Notes under the pieces: model-generated
Databases searched by the model: none
What the model was told of the DNA's origin: nothing
The model's input: only the letters and a program-made list of their open reading frames with translations
Part shown: positions 1 through 8,863 of the stretch, one piece after another
Layout: every line of letters starts with the position of its first letter
Position numbering within the stretch: the first letter of the stretch is position 1
Translations under genes and position numbers: made by a program
Assembly (NCBI GenBank): GCA_947643665.1
Contig: CANRWW010000004.1
Span: 27,010 to 91,009, forward strand
Source of the DNA: an uncultured Porphyromonadaceae bacterium
GTDB lineage: Bacteria; Bacteroidota; Bacteroidia; Bacteroidales; Muribaculaceae
Reading direction: 5' to 3'
Length of the DNA stretch: 64,000 nucleotides

Positions 1-2
1 AT

Positions 3-173
3 CTTATATTCCATTTCTGCATAAATATCGGCATGGTCATAGGCATATGTCCTGTAATCGGCATACCACTGCCATTCTTCAGCTACGGAGGCTCTTCTTT
101 GTGGGGATTCACGTTCCTGCTTTTCATACTGCTCCGTCTGGATGCATCAAGACGTACGCGTTTCGCCCAATAA
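3..173 (+). CDS. rodA: Rod shape-determining protein RodA, 3' end only
   Basis: This is the C-terminal 56 codons of a SEDS-family peptidoglycan glycosyltransferase; the start lies outside the window. The visible residues include an [22 protein letters not shown] stretch, split here as IGMVIG, then [16 protein letters not shown], which is the family's conserved last periplasmic loop and membrane segment. A final hydrophobic helix and a short basic tail follow. RodA polymerises glycan strands in the inner membrane together with a class B PBP. FtsW is the close alternative, but the short tail and the [13 protein letters not shown] form fit RodA. It ends in TAA at 171, and no terminator is visible before the next gene. 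Confidence 0.82.
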   Translation, partial: LIFHFCINIGMVIGICPVIGIPLPFFSYGGSSLWGFTFLLFILLRLDASRRTRFAQ

Positions 174-247
174 AGAGGATTTTCCATGAATATGGATATA
201 GGCAGCAGTTTTTTTGGAATTTGGTAGTATTTGTTAGGAAAATTTTG

Positions 248-255
248 TAGCTTTG
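248..255 (+). promoter_or_regulatory. Candidate -7 box for the Crp/Fnr gene
   Basis: TAGCTTTG matches the Bacteroidota -7 consensus TAnnTTTG and lies 35 bases before the chosen ATG. TTTG-like -33 elements exist upstream, but at spacings of 14 or 24 bases rather than the usual 19-21, so the call is weak. It argues that the true start is the ATG at 291 rather than an in-frame TTG at 231. Confidence 0.4.
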
Positions 256-290
256 TGTTGCAAAACATACACCCTAAGCTATGTTATAAA

Positions 291-989
291 ATGATTAAGC
301 GAACACTTGACAGAGTATTGAGCGAAGACATGTCGGAGATATGGGCTGTGCTTGACAATGACGAAAAGCGCAGAATTATTGACGCATTCACTATACATCA
401 CTTCAAAAAAAACCAACGGATATACGCCGAAGGGGAGGAACCGGAATATCTCTGGTGCCTTCTTCAAGGGAAAGTAAAGAAGTTCAAGGATGGAGTAGGC
501 GGTCGTGTACAGATACTCCGTCTTATACGCTCAGTGCAATATTTCGGTTACCGCGCATATTTTGCCAAGGAAAGATACAACTCCTCTGCCGCAGCCTTTG
601 AAGCGTCAATTGTCGGCACTCTGCCAATGACATTGGTTGAGGATATGATTAACAAGAACAACAAACTCGCATGGTTCTTCATACACGAGCTGTCACGTAA
701 TCTCGGAGGCGCCGATACACGCATTGTAAATCTCACGCAGAAACATATCCGTGGCCGTCTGGCAGAAGCCCTCATCGTGCTAAGGGATCATTACGGATTT
801 GAGGATGACAACCTTACACTGCGCATATATATGGCGCGCGAAGATCTTGCCAACCTGTCAAATATGACCACATCAAACGCGATACGCACCTTGTCAGGCT
901 TTGTAAATGAAAAGCTGATAACCGTTGACGGCAGAAAAATCAGCATACTGAATGAACCGGAACTGCGCAAGATCTCCAAATACGGCTAA
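291..989 (+). CDS. Crp/Fnr family transcriptional regulator
   Basis: This is a 232-residue one-component regulator. The N-terminal half is a cyclic-nucleotide-binding-type beta roll: a short approach segment with FKKNQRIYAEGEEPEYLW, then glycine-rich turns. A long dimerisation helix and a C-terminal helix-turn-helix (REDLANLSNMTTSNAIRTL region) follow, ending in a winged segment with KLITVDGRKISI. I see no cysteine cluster, so a Fnr-type iron-sulfur sensor is unlikely; the ligand is unknown. An in-frame TTG lies at 231, but a -7 promoter box overlaps that stretch, so ATG 291 is preferred. The gene is monocistronic, with a terminator 30 bases downstream. The family call is firm; the regulon is unknown. 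Confidence 0.8.
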   Translation: MIKRTLDRVLSEDMSEIWAVLDNDEKRRIIDAFTIHHFKKNQRIYAEGEEPEYLWCLLQGKVKKFKDGVGGRVQILRLIRSVQYFGYRAYFAKERYNSSAAAFEASIVGTLPMTLVEDMINKNNKLAWFFIHELSRNLGGADTRIVNLTQKHIRGRLAEALIVLRDHYGFEDDNLTLRIYMAREDLANLSNMTTSNAIRTLSGFVNEKLITVDGRKISILNEPELRKISKYG

Positions 990-1020
990 CAAAATTTGGT
1001 ATATCCATTGACAATAAACC

Positions 1021-1067
1021 CCACTCCGCTTCAAATATCTTTTTTTGCGGCTGTGGAGTTTTTTTTT
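1021..1067 (+). terminator. Rho-independent terminator after the Crp/Fnr gene
   Basis: ACTCCGC at 1023-1029 pairs with GTGGAGT at 1053-1059 (one G-U pair) and is followed by eight T. The 23-base loop is long, so the strength is uncertain. Confidence 0.55.
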
Positions 1068-1159
1068 ACAACCATATGTCAGCAAACTGCACTTTGTTTT
1101 GTTATATAGTTGAAACCTGTTTTATTGCATAATTACTTATTCACGTTTACAACTTGATT

Positions 1160-2425
1160 ATGAGATGGATTTCGACTTTTATTTTATCGGCATTCCTATG
1201 TCCGGCCGAAATATCCGCATCTTCTCCTGAAAGATTGCAGGAGAATGGTTCACAACATGCAACGACGACGTCTGTAGCCGAAATCACTCCTTCTAAAAAC
1301 ATAATTTCTTCAGATACCACAAAAATTCTTGCTGAAAGCATAGAAAACATCCAGATAGAAACTCCACGTAAAATGAATATCGTGGAGCAGGTAATCAATT
1401 ATTTTGACAAAGCCAACAAACCGAAAGCACACAAACGCTTTGACTTCACTATAGTAGGCGGACCTAGCTACAATGCATCCACAAGTTTTCAACTTGCAGT
1501 GATGGGAGCGGCATTATACCATTCACGCATGGATTCCATCACTCCCGTATCAAATGCATCACTTTTTGTGCAAGGATCATTGACAGGATTTTATCGCGTC
1601 GGGCTTTCAGGAGACCATTATGGGCCTGAAGACAAATACCGCATGCGCTATTGTGCAGATTTTGCCCATATACCGCTAAAATTCTGGGGCATCGGATATG
1701 AGACAGAATCACAAAACTCAAATGAAACCAAATATACCGAATTGAGGTCGGCATTATGGTGCGACTTTCAATGGCGTCTTGCGGACAACCTGTATTTCGG
1801 ACCGTCTGTCAACTTCCATTATGCAAAAGCAACCAAGGTAACGCGACCGGAATTGTGGAACGGACAAGACTTGCGTATCTTCGACTATGGGCTCGGACTT
1901 GGATTCATATTCTCATTTGATACACGAGATGTGTCTACCAACGCATCAAGCGGTATAAACCTGAACATCAAACAATATTTTTATCCAGGTTTCCTTAAAA
2001 ACAGATACGCATTCTCCTCTACAGAATTCACATTCGGTATATACAGGCAACTATGGAAATCAGGAGTCGTCGCTGCACAGTTACACACCATGGCCACATA
2101 CGGCAACACCCCTTGGAGCATGTTGCCTACCGTTGACGCGTCCAAAGGAATACGTGGGTATTTCGAAGGGAGATACCGCGACAAAAATGAAGCCGATGTA
2201 GTGATTGAACTCAGACAACACATATGGAAACGCTTTGGCGCAGTAGCATGGGGAGGTGTCGGTTCTGTATTCCGGCACTTTAGCGATGTCAGATTAAACA
2301 CATTATTGCCCAGTTATGGAATCGGAATCCGATGGGAATTCAAAAAAAAGGTAAATGTCCGTGTTGACTACGGTTTCGGAAAACGTTCCTCTTCAATAAG
2401 TCTTGGCCTATACGAAACATTCTAA
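1160..2425 (+). CDS. Outer-membrane beta-barrel protein, BamA/TamA (Omp85) surface-antigen type
   Basis: The 421-residue protein has an N-terminal signal peptide (MRWISTFILSAFLCPAEISA) and about 60 polar residues. The rest is rich in alternating aromatic strands and ends in Phe, as outer-membrane barrels do. A SKGIRGYFEGRYRDKN segment at about residue 325 resembles the conserved (V/I)RGY/F loop-6 motif of Omp85 barrels. The last strands (GIGIRWEFKKKVNVRVDYGFG) fit the Bac_surface_Ag domain. No POTRA repeats are visible, so it is a short barrel-only member. ATG 1160 is chosen over a TTG two codons upstream. The family assignment is fairly good. Function (lipid or protein insertion versus an unrelated porin) is unknown, and the neighbours do not help. 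Confidence 0.62.
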   Translation: MRWISTFILSAFLCPAEISASSPERLQENGSQHATTTSVAEITPSKNIISSDTTKILAESIENIQIETPRKMNIVEQVINYFDKANKPKAHKRFDFTIVGGPSYNASTSFQLAVMGAALYHSRMDSITPVSNASLFVQGSLTGFYRVGLSGDHYGPEDKYRMRYCADFAHIPLKFWGIGYETESQNSNETKYTELRSALWCDFQWRLADNLYFGPSVNFHYAKATKVTRPELWNGQDLRIFDYGLGLGFIFSFDTRDVSTNASSGINLNIKQYFYPGFLKNRYAFSSTEFTFGIYRQLWKSGVVAAQLHTMATYGNTPWSMLPTVDASKGIRGYFEGRYRDKNEADVVIELRQHIWKRFGAVAWGGVGSVFRHFSDVRLNTLLPSYGIGIRWEFKKKVNVRVDYGFGKRSSSISLGLYETF

Positions 2426-2640
2426 CCTCTTTTAGTGTTAAATAAGTAGCTCCGTCAAGTAATTGTCAAAATTGTTTTAATATATATTCGGGGAAAGAGC
2501 AAAAAAATTCGCCGAAGAAATATTAAAATGATCCGTCCGATATACAAGACGATTTTGAACGGTTATTTGTAACATAAACAGGGGTACTTGTTTTCACAAC
2601 TATATTTATACAGTGTAAAAGAGGGATAATTAAAAGGCCA

Positions 2641-4338
2641 ATGAAACCTATACGTGAAATAATATTTTCAATCATTTCAGCAACCAGATGTCTGGTAATA
2701 TGGATTGTAGCGGTATTGCTGATACCCAATATACTTCTTGACTGTACTGAAAGCATACCGACATTATGGAAAATTGCAAATATTGCGATTCCCGCTGGAA
2801 TGTATATGATAATACTCATAGCAAATAAACGTACTGGCTGGATGGCGATGACGCTTCTACCTGTCATGGTTCTGTCTGCATTCCAAATTGTTTTGCTATA
2901 CCTATATGGTGAATCAGTAATAGCAGTTGACATGTACCTGAATGTAGCGACAACAAATATGTCGGAAGCCTCTGAACTATTGGAAAATCTAACACCAGCC
3001 ATAATTCTTGTAATCGCGATATACCTCCCGACAATAGCATGGAGCATATATGCCATAATACGCAAACTCAAGATGCCAATGGTTGCACGACGTGAATTTG
3101 CCATATGGGGATCATCTCTCACACTGTTTGGAATCGGGTTGGGAGCAGTCGCACTTGCCAACGGAGAAAAAGGGAATTTCCATTATAACATATTTCCGAT
3201 AAATGCAATTTATAATCTTTGCGAAGCTGTGAACCGTGCAAAACAAATTGCCGGATACCCTTACACATCGGTTCGATTCCGCTATGAAGCCAGATCATTG
3301 CGCAATTCTTCCGACCGAGAAATATATGTATATGTCATCGGAGAAACATCCCGCGCACAAAACTGGCAATTATACGGCTATCACCGCCCTACCAATCCAA
3401 AGCTCTCACAAGAGAAAAATCTTGTATTTTTTGACCGCGCGCTTTCCGAATCAAATACCACCCATAAAAGCGTGCCAATGCTCATGAGCTGTATATCTGC
3501 CGAAACATTCAACCATATCAATAACATAAAAAGCATTCTTAGCGCAATGAAAGAGGCCGGATTCCATACCCGATTTTTTTCAAACCAGGCTCCAAACAGA
3601 TCATATACGGAATATTTTGGGAACGAAGCTGACGACACCCGGTATACAGAAAAAAATACCGGCCATCAACCATATGACGACGCCCTAATAAAAATGATAA
3701 GTCAGGCCGTAGACGATACTGTGCACAAAAAACAATTCATAGTACTCCATACATATGGATCACACTTCAAATATCGTGACCGTTACCCCGAACAGTTCTC
3801 ATATTTCAAACCAGACAACACATCTGAGGTCTCTGCCACTGCTCGCGAAGAACTTATAAACTCATACGACAATTCCATTAGATTTACAGACCATGTGATC
3901 GCCTCAATAATCAGCGAACTCAAAATCGCAAATTGCCCGTCTGCCCTTCTATACAGTTCTGACCACGGAGAAGACATTTACGATGATGCGAGAAAACGAT
4001 TTTTGCATGCATCACCCACTCCTACATATTATCAGTTGCATGTTGCCATGTTGGCATGGCTGTCAGACGATTTCTGCAAAGCACATCCTGAAATGATACA
4101 TAATTTGCGCGACAATAGCCACAGATTTGTCTCACCACAAAAAAGCATGTTCAATACGGCTATGGATATTTGCGGAATAGAAACACCGCAAAGCGACAGG
4201 AGCAAATCTCTCGCAAGCGCAGCATATACATCCTCTCCGGCTGTTTACCTCACAGACCTCAACAATGCAGTACCGGTAAAAGAGAGCGGCATAAAATCGG
4301 CCGATAACCAGCATCTTGCTTCATTATTTGATTTCTAA
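2641..4338 (+). CDS. Phosphoethanolamine transferase, EptA/CptA (alkaline-phosphatase superfamily)
   Basis: The 565-residue inner-membrane enzyme transfers phosphoethanolamine from phosphatidylethanolamine to lipid A or core sugar on the periplasmic face. Residues 10-175 hold about five membrane helices. The sulfatase-like catalytic domain begins near 225 with the metal-ligand motif YVIGETSRAQNW (Glu235). The expected nucleophile is the second threonine of NTTHKSVP (Thr274), followed by the family SVPM motif and LYSSDHGED around 445. Such genes alter surface charge and cationic peptide resistance in other bacteria; the acceptor here is not determined by sequence. It stands alone with about 215 bases upstream, in which I see no clear promoter box. 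Confidence in the family is high, in the substrate low. Confidence 0.85.
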   Translation: MKPIREIIFSIISATRCLVIWIVAVLLIPNILLDCTESIPTLWKIANIAIPAGMYMIILIANKRTGWMAMTLLPVMVLSAFQIVLLYLYGESVIAVDMYLNVATTNMSEASELLENLTPAIILVIAIYLPTIAWSIYAIIRKLKMPMVARREFAIWGSSLTLFGIGLGAVALANGEKGNFHYNIFPINAIYNLCEAVNRAKQIAGYPYTSVRFRYEARSLRNSSDREIYVYVIGETSRAQNWQLYGYHRPTNPKLSQEKNLVFFDRALSESNTTHKSVPMLMSCISAETFNHINNIKSILSAMKEAGFHTRFFSNQAPNRSYTEYFGNEADDTRYTEKNTGHQPYDDALIKMISQAVDDTVHKKQFIVLHTYGSHFKYRDRYPEQFSYFKPDNTSEVSATAREELINSYDNSIRFTDHVIASIISELKIANCPSALLYSSDHGEDIYDDARKRFLHASPTPTYYQLHVAMLAWLSDDFCKAHPEMIHNLRDNSHRFVSPQKSMFNTAMDICGIETPQSDRSKSLASAAYTSSPAVYLTDLNNAVPVKESGIKSADNQHLASLFDF

Positions 4339-4385
4339 AATTTAATCATATTCTGTTTTTGCAAACAGTACTAACTAAAAATGTT

Positions 4386-4464
4386 TGGAAAGTTTTCCAT
4401 TTTCAACACACAAACATTTAGCAATCATGTGTATAACACATTTTAACATCCAAAAAGTTTTCCA
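4386..4464 (+). promoter_or_regulatory. Palindrome and repeat cluster upstream of nrdD
   Basis: Three signals sit 60-150 bases before the nrdD promoter. TGGAAA-GT-TTTCCA at 4386-4399 is an inverted repeat. ATGTGT-ATA-ACACAT at 4427-4441 is a perfect 15-base palindrome. AAAGTTTTCCA occurs directly repeated at 4389-4399 and 4454-4464, either side of that palindrome. They look like operators for a regulator of ribonucleotide reductase. NrdR boxes are a known AT-rich palindromic class, but this sequence only loosely resembles the published pattern, and a Crp/Fnr site is also possible. Confidence 0.45.
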
Positions 4465-4500
4465 AAAGCGACAATCGGCATCTATTTACAGGTTTTAAAT

Positions 4501-4532
4501 ATTGCAAAGACAACGGAGTTTTACTACCTTTG
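4501..4532 (+). promoter_or_regulatory. nrdD promoter, Bacteroidota type
   Basis: ATTG at 4501-4504, 20 bases, then TACCTTTG at 4525-4532: a near-consensus TTTG/TAnnTTTG pair placing transcription start about 50 bases before the nrdD ATG. Confidence 0.75.
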
Positions 4533-4586
4533 CAAACGGTCAGGCTCACCTGATATAACAACAATAATTTAGCACTTGAAGCAACA

Positions 4587-6794
4587 ATGATACAGACTGT
4601 ATTAAAACGCGATGGCCGTGTAGTTGGCTATAATGAAGAAAAAATCAAAGCTGCCATACGCAAGGCTATGCTCCAGACTCCATTAGGAGAGGATGAGGCG
4701 TTGATTCAAAAAATCACAGACCGAATCGGAATAACAGGTCAGGAGCAGATGAGCGTTGAACAGATTCAGGACCGTGTGGAAATGGAACTAATGAAGTCTC
4801 CACGCAAAGAAGTTGCCAAGCGCTATATCGCATATCGTGACCAACGCAGCATTGCACGCAGGGCAAAGACCCGCGATATGTTTCTTGAAATAATTGAAGC
4901 CAAAAACAACGACATAACCCGTGAGAATGCGAACATGAACACCGATTCCCCGGCTGGAATGATGATGAAATTCGCATCGGAAACCACCAAACCCTTCGTT
5001 GACGATTACCTGTTAACCCAGGAAGCCAGAGATGCGATGCGCAACGGATATCTGCACATACACGACAAAGACTACTACCCTACCAAAAGCCTTACATGTG
5101 TCCAGCATCCACTGAACAATATATTACGACACGGATTTGTCGCTGGCCATGGTGAATCAAGACCGGCAAAACGCATCGAGACAGCAAGCGTAATCGCGTG
5201 CATTTCCCTTGAAACTGCACAAAATGAAATGCACGGTGGCCAGGCGATACCTGCATTTGATTTCTACCTAGCACCATTCGTGCGCTCTTCATTCATAGAA
5301 GAGGTAAAAAAAATAGAGGATCTTTCCGGCGAAGACCTTTCCGAGTTATACAATGCCGAGATAACAGACTTTGAGAAAAAGCCTCTTGAAGGCCTTGCCG
5401 GCCGTGAGCGGCAACTCCAGCACGCCATAAACAATACCGTAAGCAGGGTCCATCAATCCATGGAGGCATTCATACACAATATGAATACCATCCATTCACG
5501 CGGTGGCAACCAGGTAGTATTCAGCTCCATAAACTATGGCACAGACACATCTGCCGAAGGACGTTGTGTGATACGCGAACTGCTGCATTCCACCTATGAA
5601 GGTGTGGGCAACGGAGCCACTGCCATTTTCCCTATCCAGATATGGAAGAAAAAGAAAGGGGTCAACTACTTGCCAGAAGACCCGAACTACGATCTTTACC
5701 GTCTTGCATGCAAGGTTACGGCACGGCGCTTCTTCCCTAATTTTGTAAATCTTGATGCCAGTTTCAACCGACATGAAAAATGGGACGCCAATGATCCTGA
5801 AAGATACAAGTATGAAGTAGCAACGATGGGGTGCCGCACACGAGTGTTTGAAAACAGATATGGTGAGAAGACATCCATCGGCAGGGGAAACATCAGCTTC
5901 TCAACAATCAATATAGTGCGTATCGCCATCGAATGCATGAATATCAAAAACAAGGAGGAGCGCATCAGCCGATTTTTCAGCCGGCTTGATGAAGTGCTTG
6001 ACATCACCGCGAGACAGCTGTGCGATAGATTTGACTTCCAGAAAACTGCCCTTGTAAAACAATTCCCACTTCTTATGTCGCGTCTATGGAACGGTTCCGA
6101 AAACCTGCAACCAGACCAGACCATTGAAAGTGTGATAAACCAAGGCACACTCGGCATCGGGTTCATAGGACTTGCCGAATGCCTTGTAGCACTCGTAGGT
6201 AAGCATCATGGCGAATCAGACGAAGCGCAGGAACTCGGATTGCGCATAGTAAGCCATATGCGTTCACGGGTCAATGAATACTCTGAACGATACCAGCACA
6301 ATTTCTCAGTACTCGCCACACCGGCAGAAGGACTGGCAGGCAAATTCACAGCACGCGATCAAAAGAGTTTCGGAGAAATACCGGGAGTGACAGACAGAAC
6401 ATATTACACCAACTCAAATCATGTGCCCGTATATTACCATTGCTCACCACGTCATAAAGCAAAAATAGAGGGTCCTTACCACAAACTCACTGGAGGCGGA
6501 CACATATTTTATGTTGAAATAGACGGAGATGCCACACATAACCCGCAAGCAATAGCCGACATAGTGGACCTAATGGATACAAATAACATCGGATACTGCT
6601 CTGTAAACCATAACCGCAACCGCTGCATGCATTGCGGATATGAAGATGCACAAGACAATCTTGACACCTGCCCGAAATGCGGAAGCGACAATATAGACAA
6701 ATTGCAGCGCATCACAGGATACCTCGTCGGTACAACAGACCGATGGAACAAGGCAAAACTGGCAGAACTGGCAGATCGTGTAATCCATAAATAA
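4587..6794 (+). CDS. nrdD: Anaerobic ribonucleoside-triphosphate reductase
   Basis: This 735-residue class III reductase makes dNTPs from NTPs without oxygen, using a glycyl radical. Residues 1-90 form the ATP-cone regulatory domain (VLKRDGRVVGYNEEKI). The ten-stranded barrel follows, with HIHDKDYY, MHGGQAIPAFDF and the loop VFSSINYGTDTS. A zinc site of four cysteines (CMHCGY and CPKCGS, about 679-697) precedes the glycyl-radical motif RITGYLVGT with Gly711 near the C terminus. Length is normal for the family. nrdG, its activase, starts 11 bases after the stop, so the two are co-transcribed. A strong promoter and a palindrome cluster lie upstream. Presence of the pair fits anaerobic growth. 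Confidence 0.97.
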   Translation: MIQTVLKRDGRVVGYNEEKIKAAIRKAMLQTPLGEDEALIQKITDRIGITGQEQMSVEQIQDRVEMELMKSPRKEVAKRYIAYRDQRSIARRAKTRDMFLEIIEAKNNDITRENANMNTDSPAGMMMKFASETTKPFVDDYLLTQEARDAMRNGYLHIHDKDYYPTKSLTCVQHPLNNILRHGFVAGHGESRPAKRIETASVIACISLETAQNEMHGGQAIPAFDFYLAPFVRSSFIEEVKKIEDLSGEDLSELYNAEITDFEKKPLEGLAGRERQLQHAINNTVSRVHQSMEAFIHNMNTIHSRGGNQVVFSSINYGTDTSAEGRCVIRELLHSTYEGVGNGATAIFPIQIWKKKKGVNYLPEDPNYDLYRLACKVTARRFFPNFVNLDASFNRHEKWDANDPERYKYEVATMGCRTRVFENRYGEKTSIGRGNISFSTINIVRIAIECMNIKNKEERISRFFSRLDEVLDITARQLCDRFDFQKTALVKQFPLLMSRLWNGSENLQPDQTIESVINQGTLGIGFIGLAECLVALVGKHHGESDEAQELGLRIVSHMRSRVNEYSERYQHNFSVLATPAEGLAGKFTARDQKSFGEIPGVTDRTYYTNSNHVPVYYHCSPRHKAKIEGPYHKLTGGGHIFYVEIDGDATHNPQAIADIVDLMDTNNIGYCSVNHNRNRCMHCGYEDAQDNLDTCPKCGSDNIDKLQRITGYLVGTTDRWNKAKLAELADRVIHK

Positions 6795-6805
6795 TTCAGG
6801 TACAC

Positions 6806-7294
6806 ATGCCAAAAGTGCTTGATATCATACCCGGAACCGCAGTTGACGGCCCCGGACTGCGCACATCAATCTATTTCTCCGGATGCACACATCATTGTGA
6901 TGGCTGTCACAACCCACAATCATGGGATTTTGAAGCAGGAACATTGATGACAACAGAGCAGATCATGGAATTTGTGGAAGAAAATGGTTTTAATGTCACA
7001 TTCACAGGTGGCGATCCAATGGCCCATGCCATAGATCTCCTGCCTTTGGCAAAAGAACTTAAGGCACGTGGATATAACATCTGGTGCTATACCGGATATA
7101 CATTCGAGCAATTAATCAAGATGCCCGGATGCAGAGGTCTCCTTGATTTCATAGATGTAATAGTTGACGGCCCTTTCATTAAATCCCAAAGAGACATCAA
7201 CTTGAGATTCCGCGGATCTTCCAACCAACGCCTGATCAATGTGCCAGAATCACTTAAAGGTGAAATCGTGTGGTGGAACGACGGGATCGCATGA
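6806..7294 (+). CDS. nrdG: Anaerobic ribonucleotide reductase activating protein (radical SAM)
   Basis: The 162-residue activase uses a 4Fe-4S cluster and S-adenosylmethionine to generate the glycyl radical on NrdD. The CX3CX2C motif is Cys27, Cys31 and Cys34, in SGCTHHCDGCHN. It is preceded by the family signature VDGPGLRTSIYF and followed by the SAM-contact TFTGGDPM. Length matches NrdG (about 155-165 residues). ATG 6806 is the first start after nrdD. The 294 bases downstream contain only a CCGGTC/GACCGG inverted repeat at 7512-7534 and no gene I can support. Confidence 0.96.
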   Translation: MPKVLDIIPGTAVDGPGLRTSIYFSGCTHHCDGCHNPQSWDFEAGTLMTTEQIMEFVEENGFNVTFTGGDPMAHAIDLLPLAKELKARGYNIWCYTGYTFEQLIKMPGCRGLLDFIDVIVDGPFIKSQRDINLRFRGSSNQRLINVPESLKGEIVWWNDGIA

Positions 7295-7588
7295 AAGACG
7301 GCACCCAGCTATATTGATGCTCTTGACCAGAACCAAAGCACATCTAAAACAATCAGAATTGCAGATTGATAATTGACAAGCATTTCCGATAAAATCCTAC
7401 GGACGGGTATTTTAAATCGCACTTCAACCTCTCTCCTTATTTTTTATTTCTCTTCGTAATACCAAACACTGACACTGGGTTATTTGTTAATATTAGACAG
7501 ATTAAGTTAATCCGGTCAAAAGAGTCAAGACCGGTAATATAAACTAATTTCAGACTGATAATTATATAATACAACTCATCACATACCA

Positions 7589-8863
7589 ATGGACGATATT
7601 CTAATAATCATTTGTCTAATTGTGCTTAATGGTGTCTTCTCTATGTCTGAGGTGGCACTTATCTCTGCAAGAAAATCAAAACTATCAGCAGATGCAAAGC
7701 ATGGCAACCGCAAAGCCGCCATAGCGCTTGATCTTGCAGAACGACCCGATCGTTTTTTATCCACAATACAAATCGGTATTACCCTTATAGGAATCTTGAC
7801 CGGTCTGTTTTCAGGTGCGACTTTAGCAAATGACGTAGGTAATTATCTTATTACATTAGGATTACCAGCAAGCATATCCCATAACTTGGCAAAAATTGTC
7901 ATAGTTTCCGTGGTTACATATCTGTCAATAGTAGTAGGAGAACTGGTTCCGAAGCGGATCGGCATAGGGCAACCGGAAATTATAGCAAAAGTTGTGGCAG
8001 CTCCCATGAAGCTGCTTTCATCAATAGCATTTCCCATCGTATGGCTGCTTTCAGTATCAACGGCAGCCATAACACGCCTCCTGCATCTCAACGACACTTC
8101 ATCAAAAGTAACTGAAGATGAAATAAAATCTCTCATCCAGGAGGGAACAGATGCCGGAGAAGTAAAGGAAGTGGAACAAAACATCATGGAAAGGGCACTT
8201 GTATTGGGAGACTGCAGGATAGATTCTATAATGACAAGCCGCAAGGATGTTATTAGCCTGAGAATAGGCATGGATACATCTACCGTACGCAGCATACTTG
8301 CCGAAGAATTGCACTCTACCTATCCCGTATTCGATGAAAGCAAAGAATTAATCTGCGGCATCGTATCTCTAAAACAACTGATACTGATGCTTGGAAACGA
8401 AAATTTCCACATCGGTTCCCAATTGTCTCCGGGACTTTTCCTGCCGGAAAGCATGACGGTATACGATGCACTTGACACATTCAAACGCACACGTGAACAC
8501 TCAGCTCTCGTGTGCGATGAATACGGTTGTTTTCAGGGTATAGTGACACTACGCGATATCCTTGACGGTCTCGTCGGGGCGGTCACCTCGGATGATAGCG
8601 AACCGATGATTGCAAAACGGCCAGACATAGAGGAATGGCTGATTGACGGCCAATGTCCGATATACGATTTCCTTTCATACTTCGACCGCGAGGATCTCTA
8701 TACGCCATCTTCATACACAACCATAGGAGGCCTTCTCCTGGAAAATCTCAGGCGCATGCCGTCTGTCGGAGACAAATTGTCATGGCATTGTTTCAACATA
8801 GAAGTTGTAGACATGGACCATACACGCATAGACAAAGTGGCGGTATCAATTCAGCCAAATTAA
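7589..8863 (+). CDS. CNNM/CorC (HlyC/CorC, UPF0053) family membrane protein
   Basis: The 424-residue protein has the standard three-part plan. A DUF21 transmembrane domain covers about residues 1-185, with the VLNGVFSMSEVALISARKSKL start and GELVPKRIG. A CBS pair covers about 200-330 (SIMTSRKDVISL, then HSALVCDEYG-FQGIVTLRDIL). A CorC_HlyC C-terminal domain with YTTIGGLLLENLRRMPSVGD completes it. Family members are linked to magnesium or divalent cation export; older databases call them hemolysins. In Bacteroidota the relative GldE is tied to gliding, but nothing nearby supports that name here. Its TAA overlaps by three bases with the stop of the convergent hydrolase gene. Confidence 0.85.
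   Translation: MDDILIIICLIVLNGVFSMSEVALISARKSKLSADAKHGNRKAAIALDLAERPDRFLSTIQIGITLIGILTGLFSGATLANDVGNYLITLGLPASISHNLAKIVIVSVVTYLSIVVGELVPKRIGIGQPEIIAKVVAAPMKLLSSIAFPIVWLLSVSTAAITRLLHLNDTSSKVTEDEIKSLIQEGTDAGEVKEVEQNIMERALVLGDCRIDSIMTSRKDVISLRIGMDTSTVRSILAEELHSTYPVFDESKELICGIVSLKQLILMLGNENFHIGSQLSPGLFLPESMTVYDALDTFKRTREHSALVCDEYGCFQGIVTLRDILDGLVGAVTSDDSEPMIAKRPDIEEWLIDGQCPIYDFLSYFDREDLYTPSSYTTIGGLLLENLRRMPSVGDKLSWHCFNIEVVDMDHTRIDKVAVSIQPN

Noticed and set aside
2523..3161. 212-codon open frame antisense to the phosphoethanolamine transferase gene
   Set aside because: It mirrors a gene with strong family motifs, has no signal or domain of its own and no promoter box at its start.
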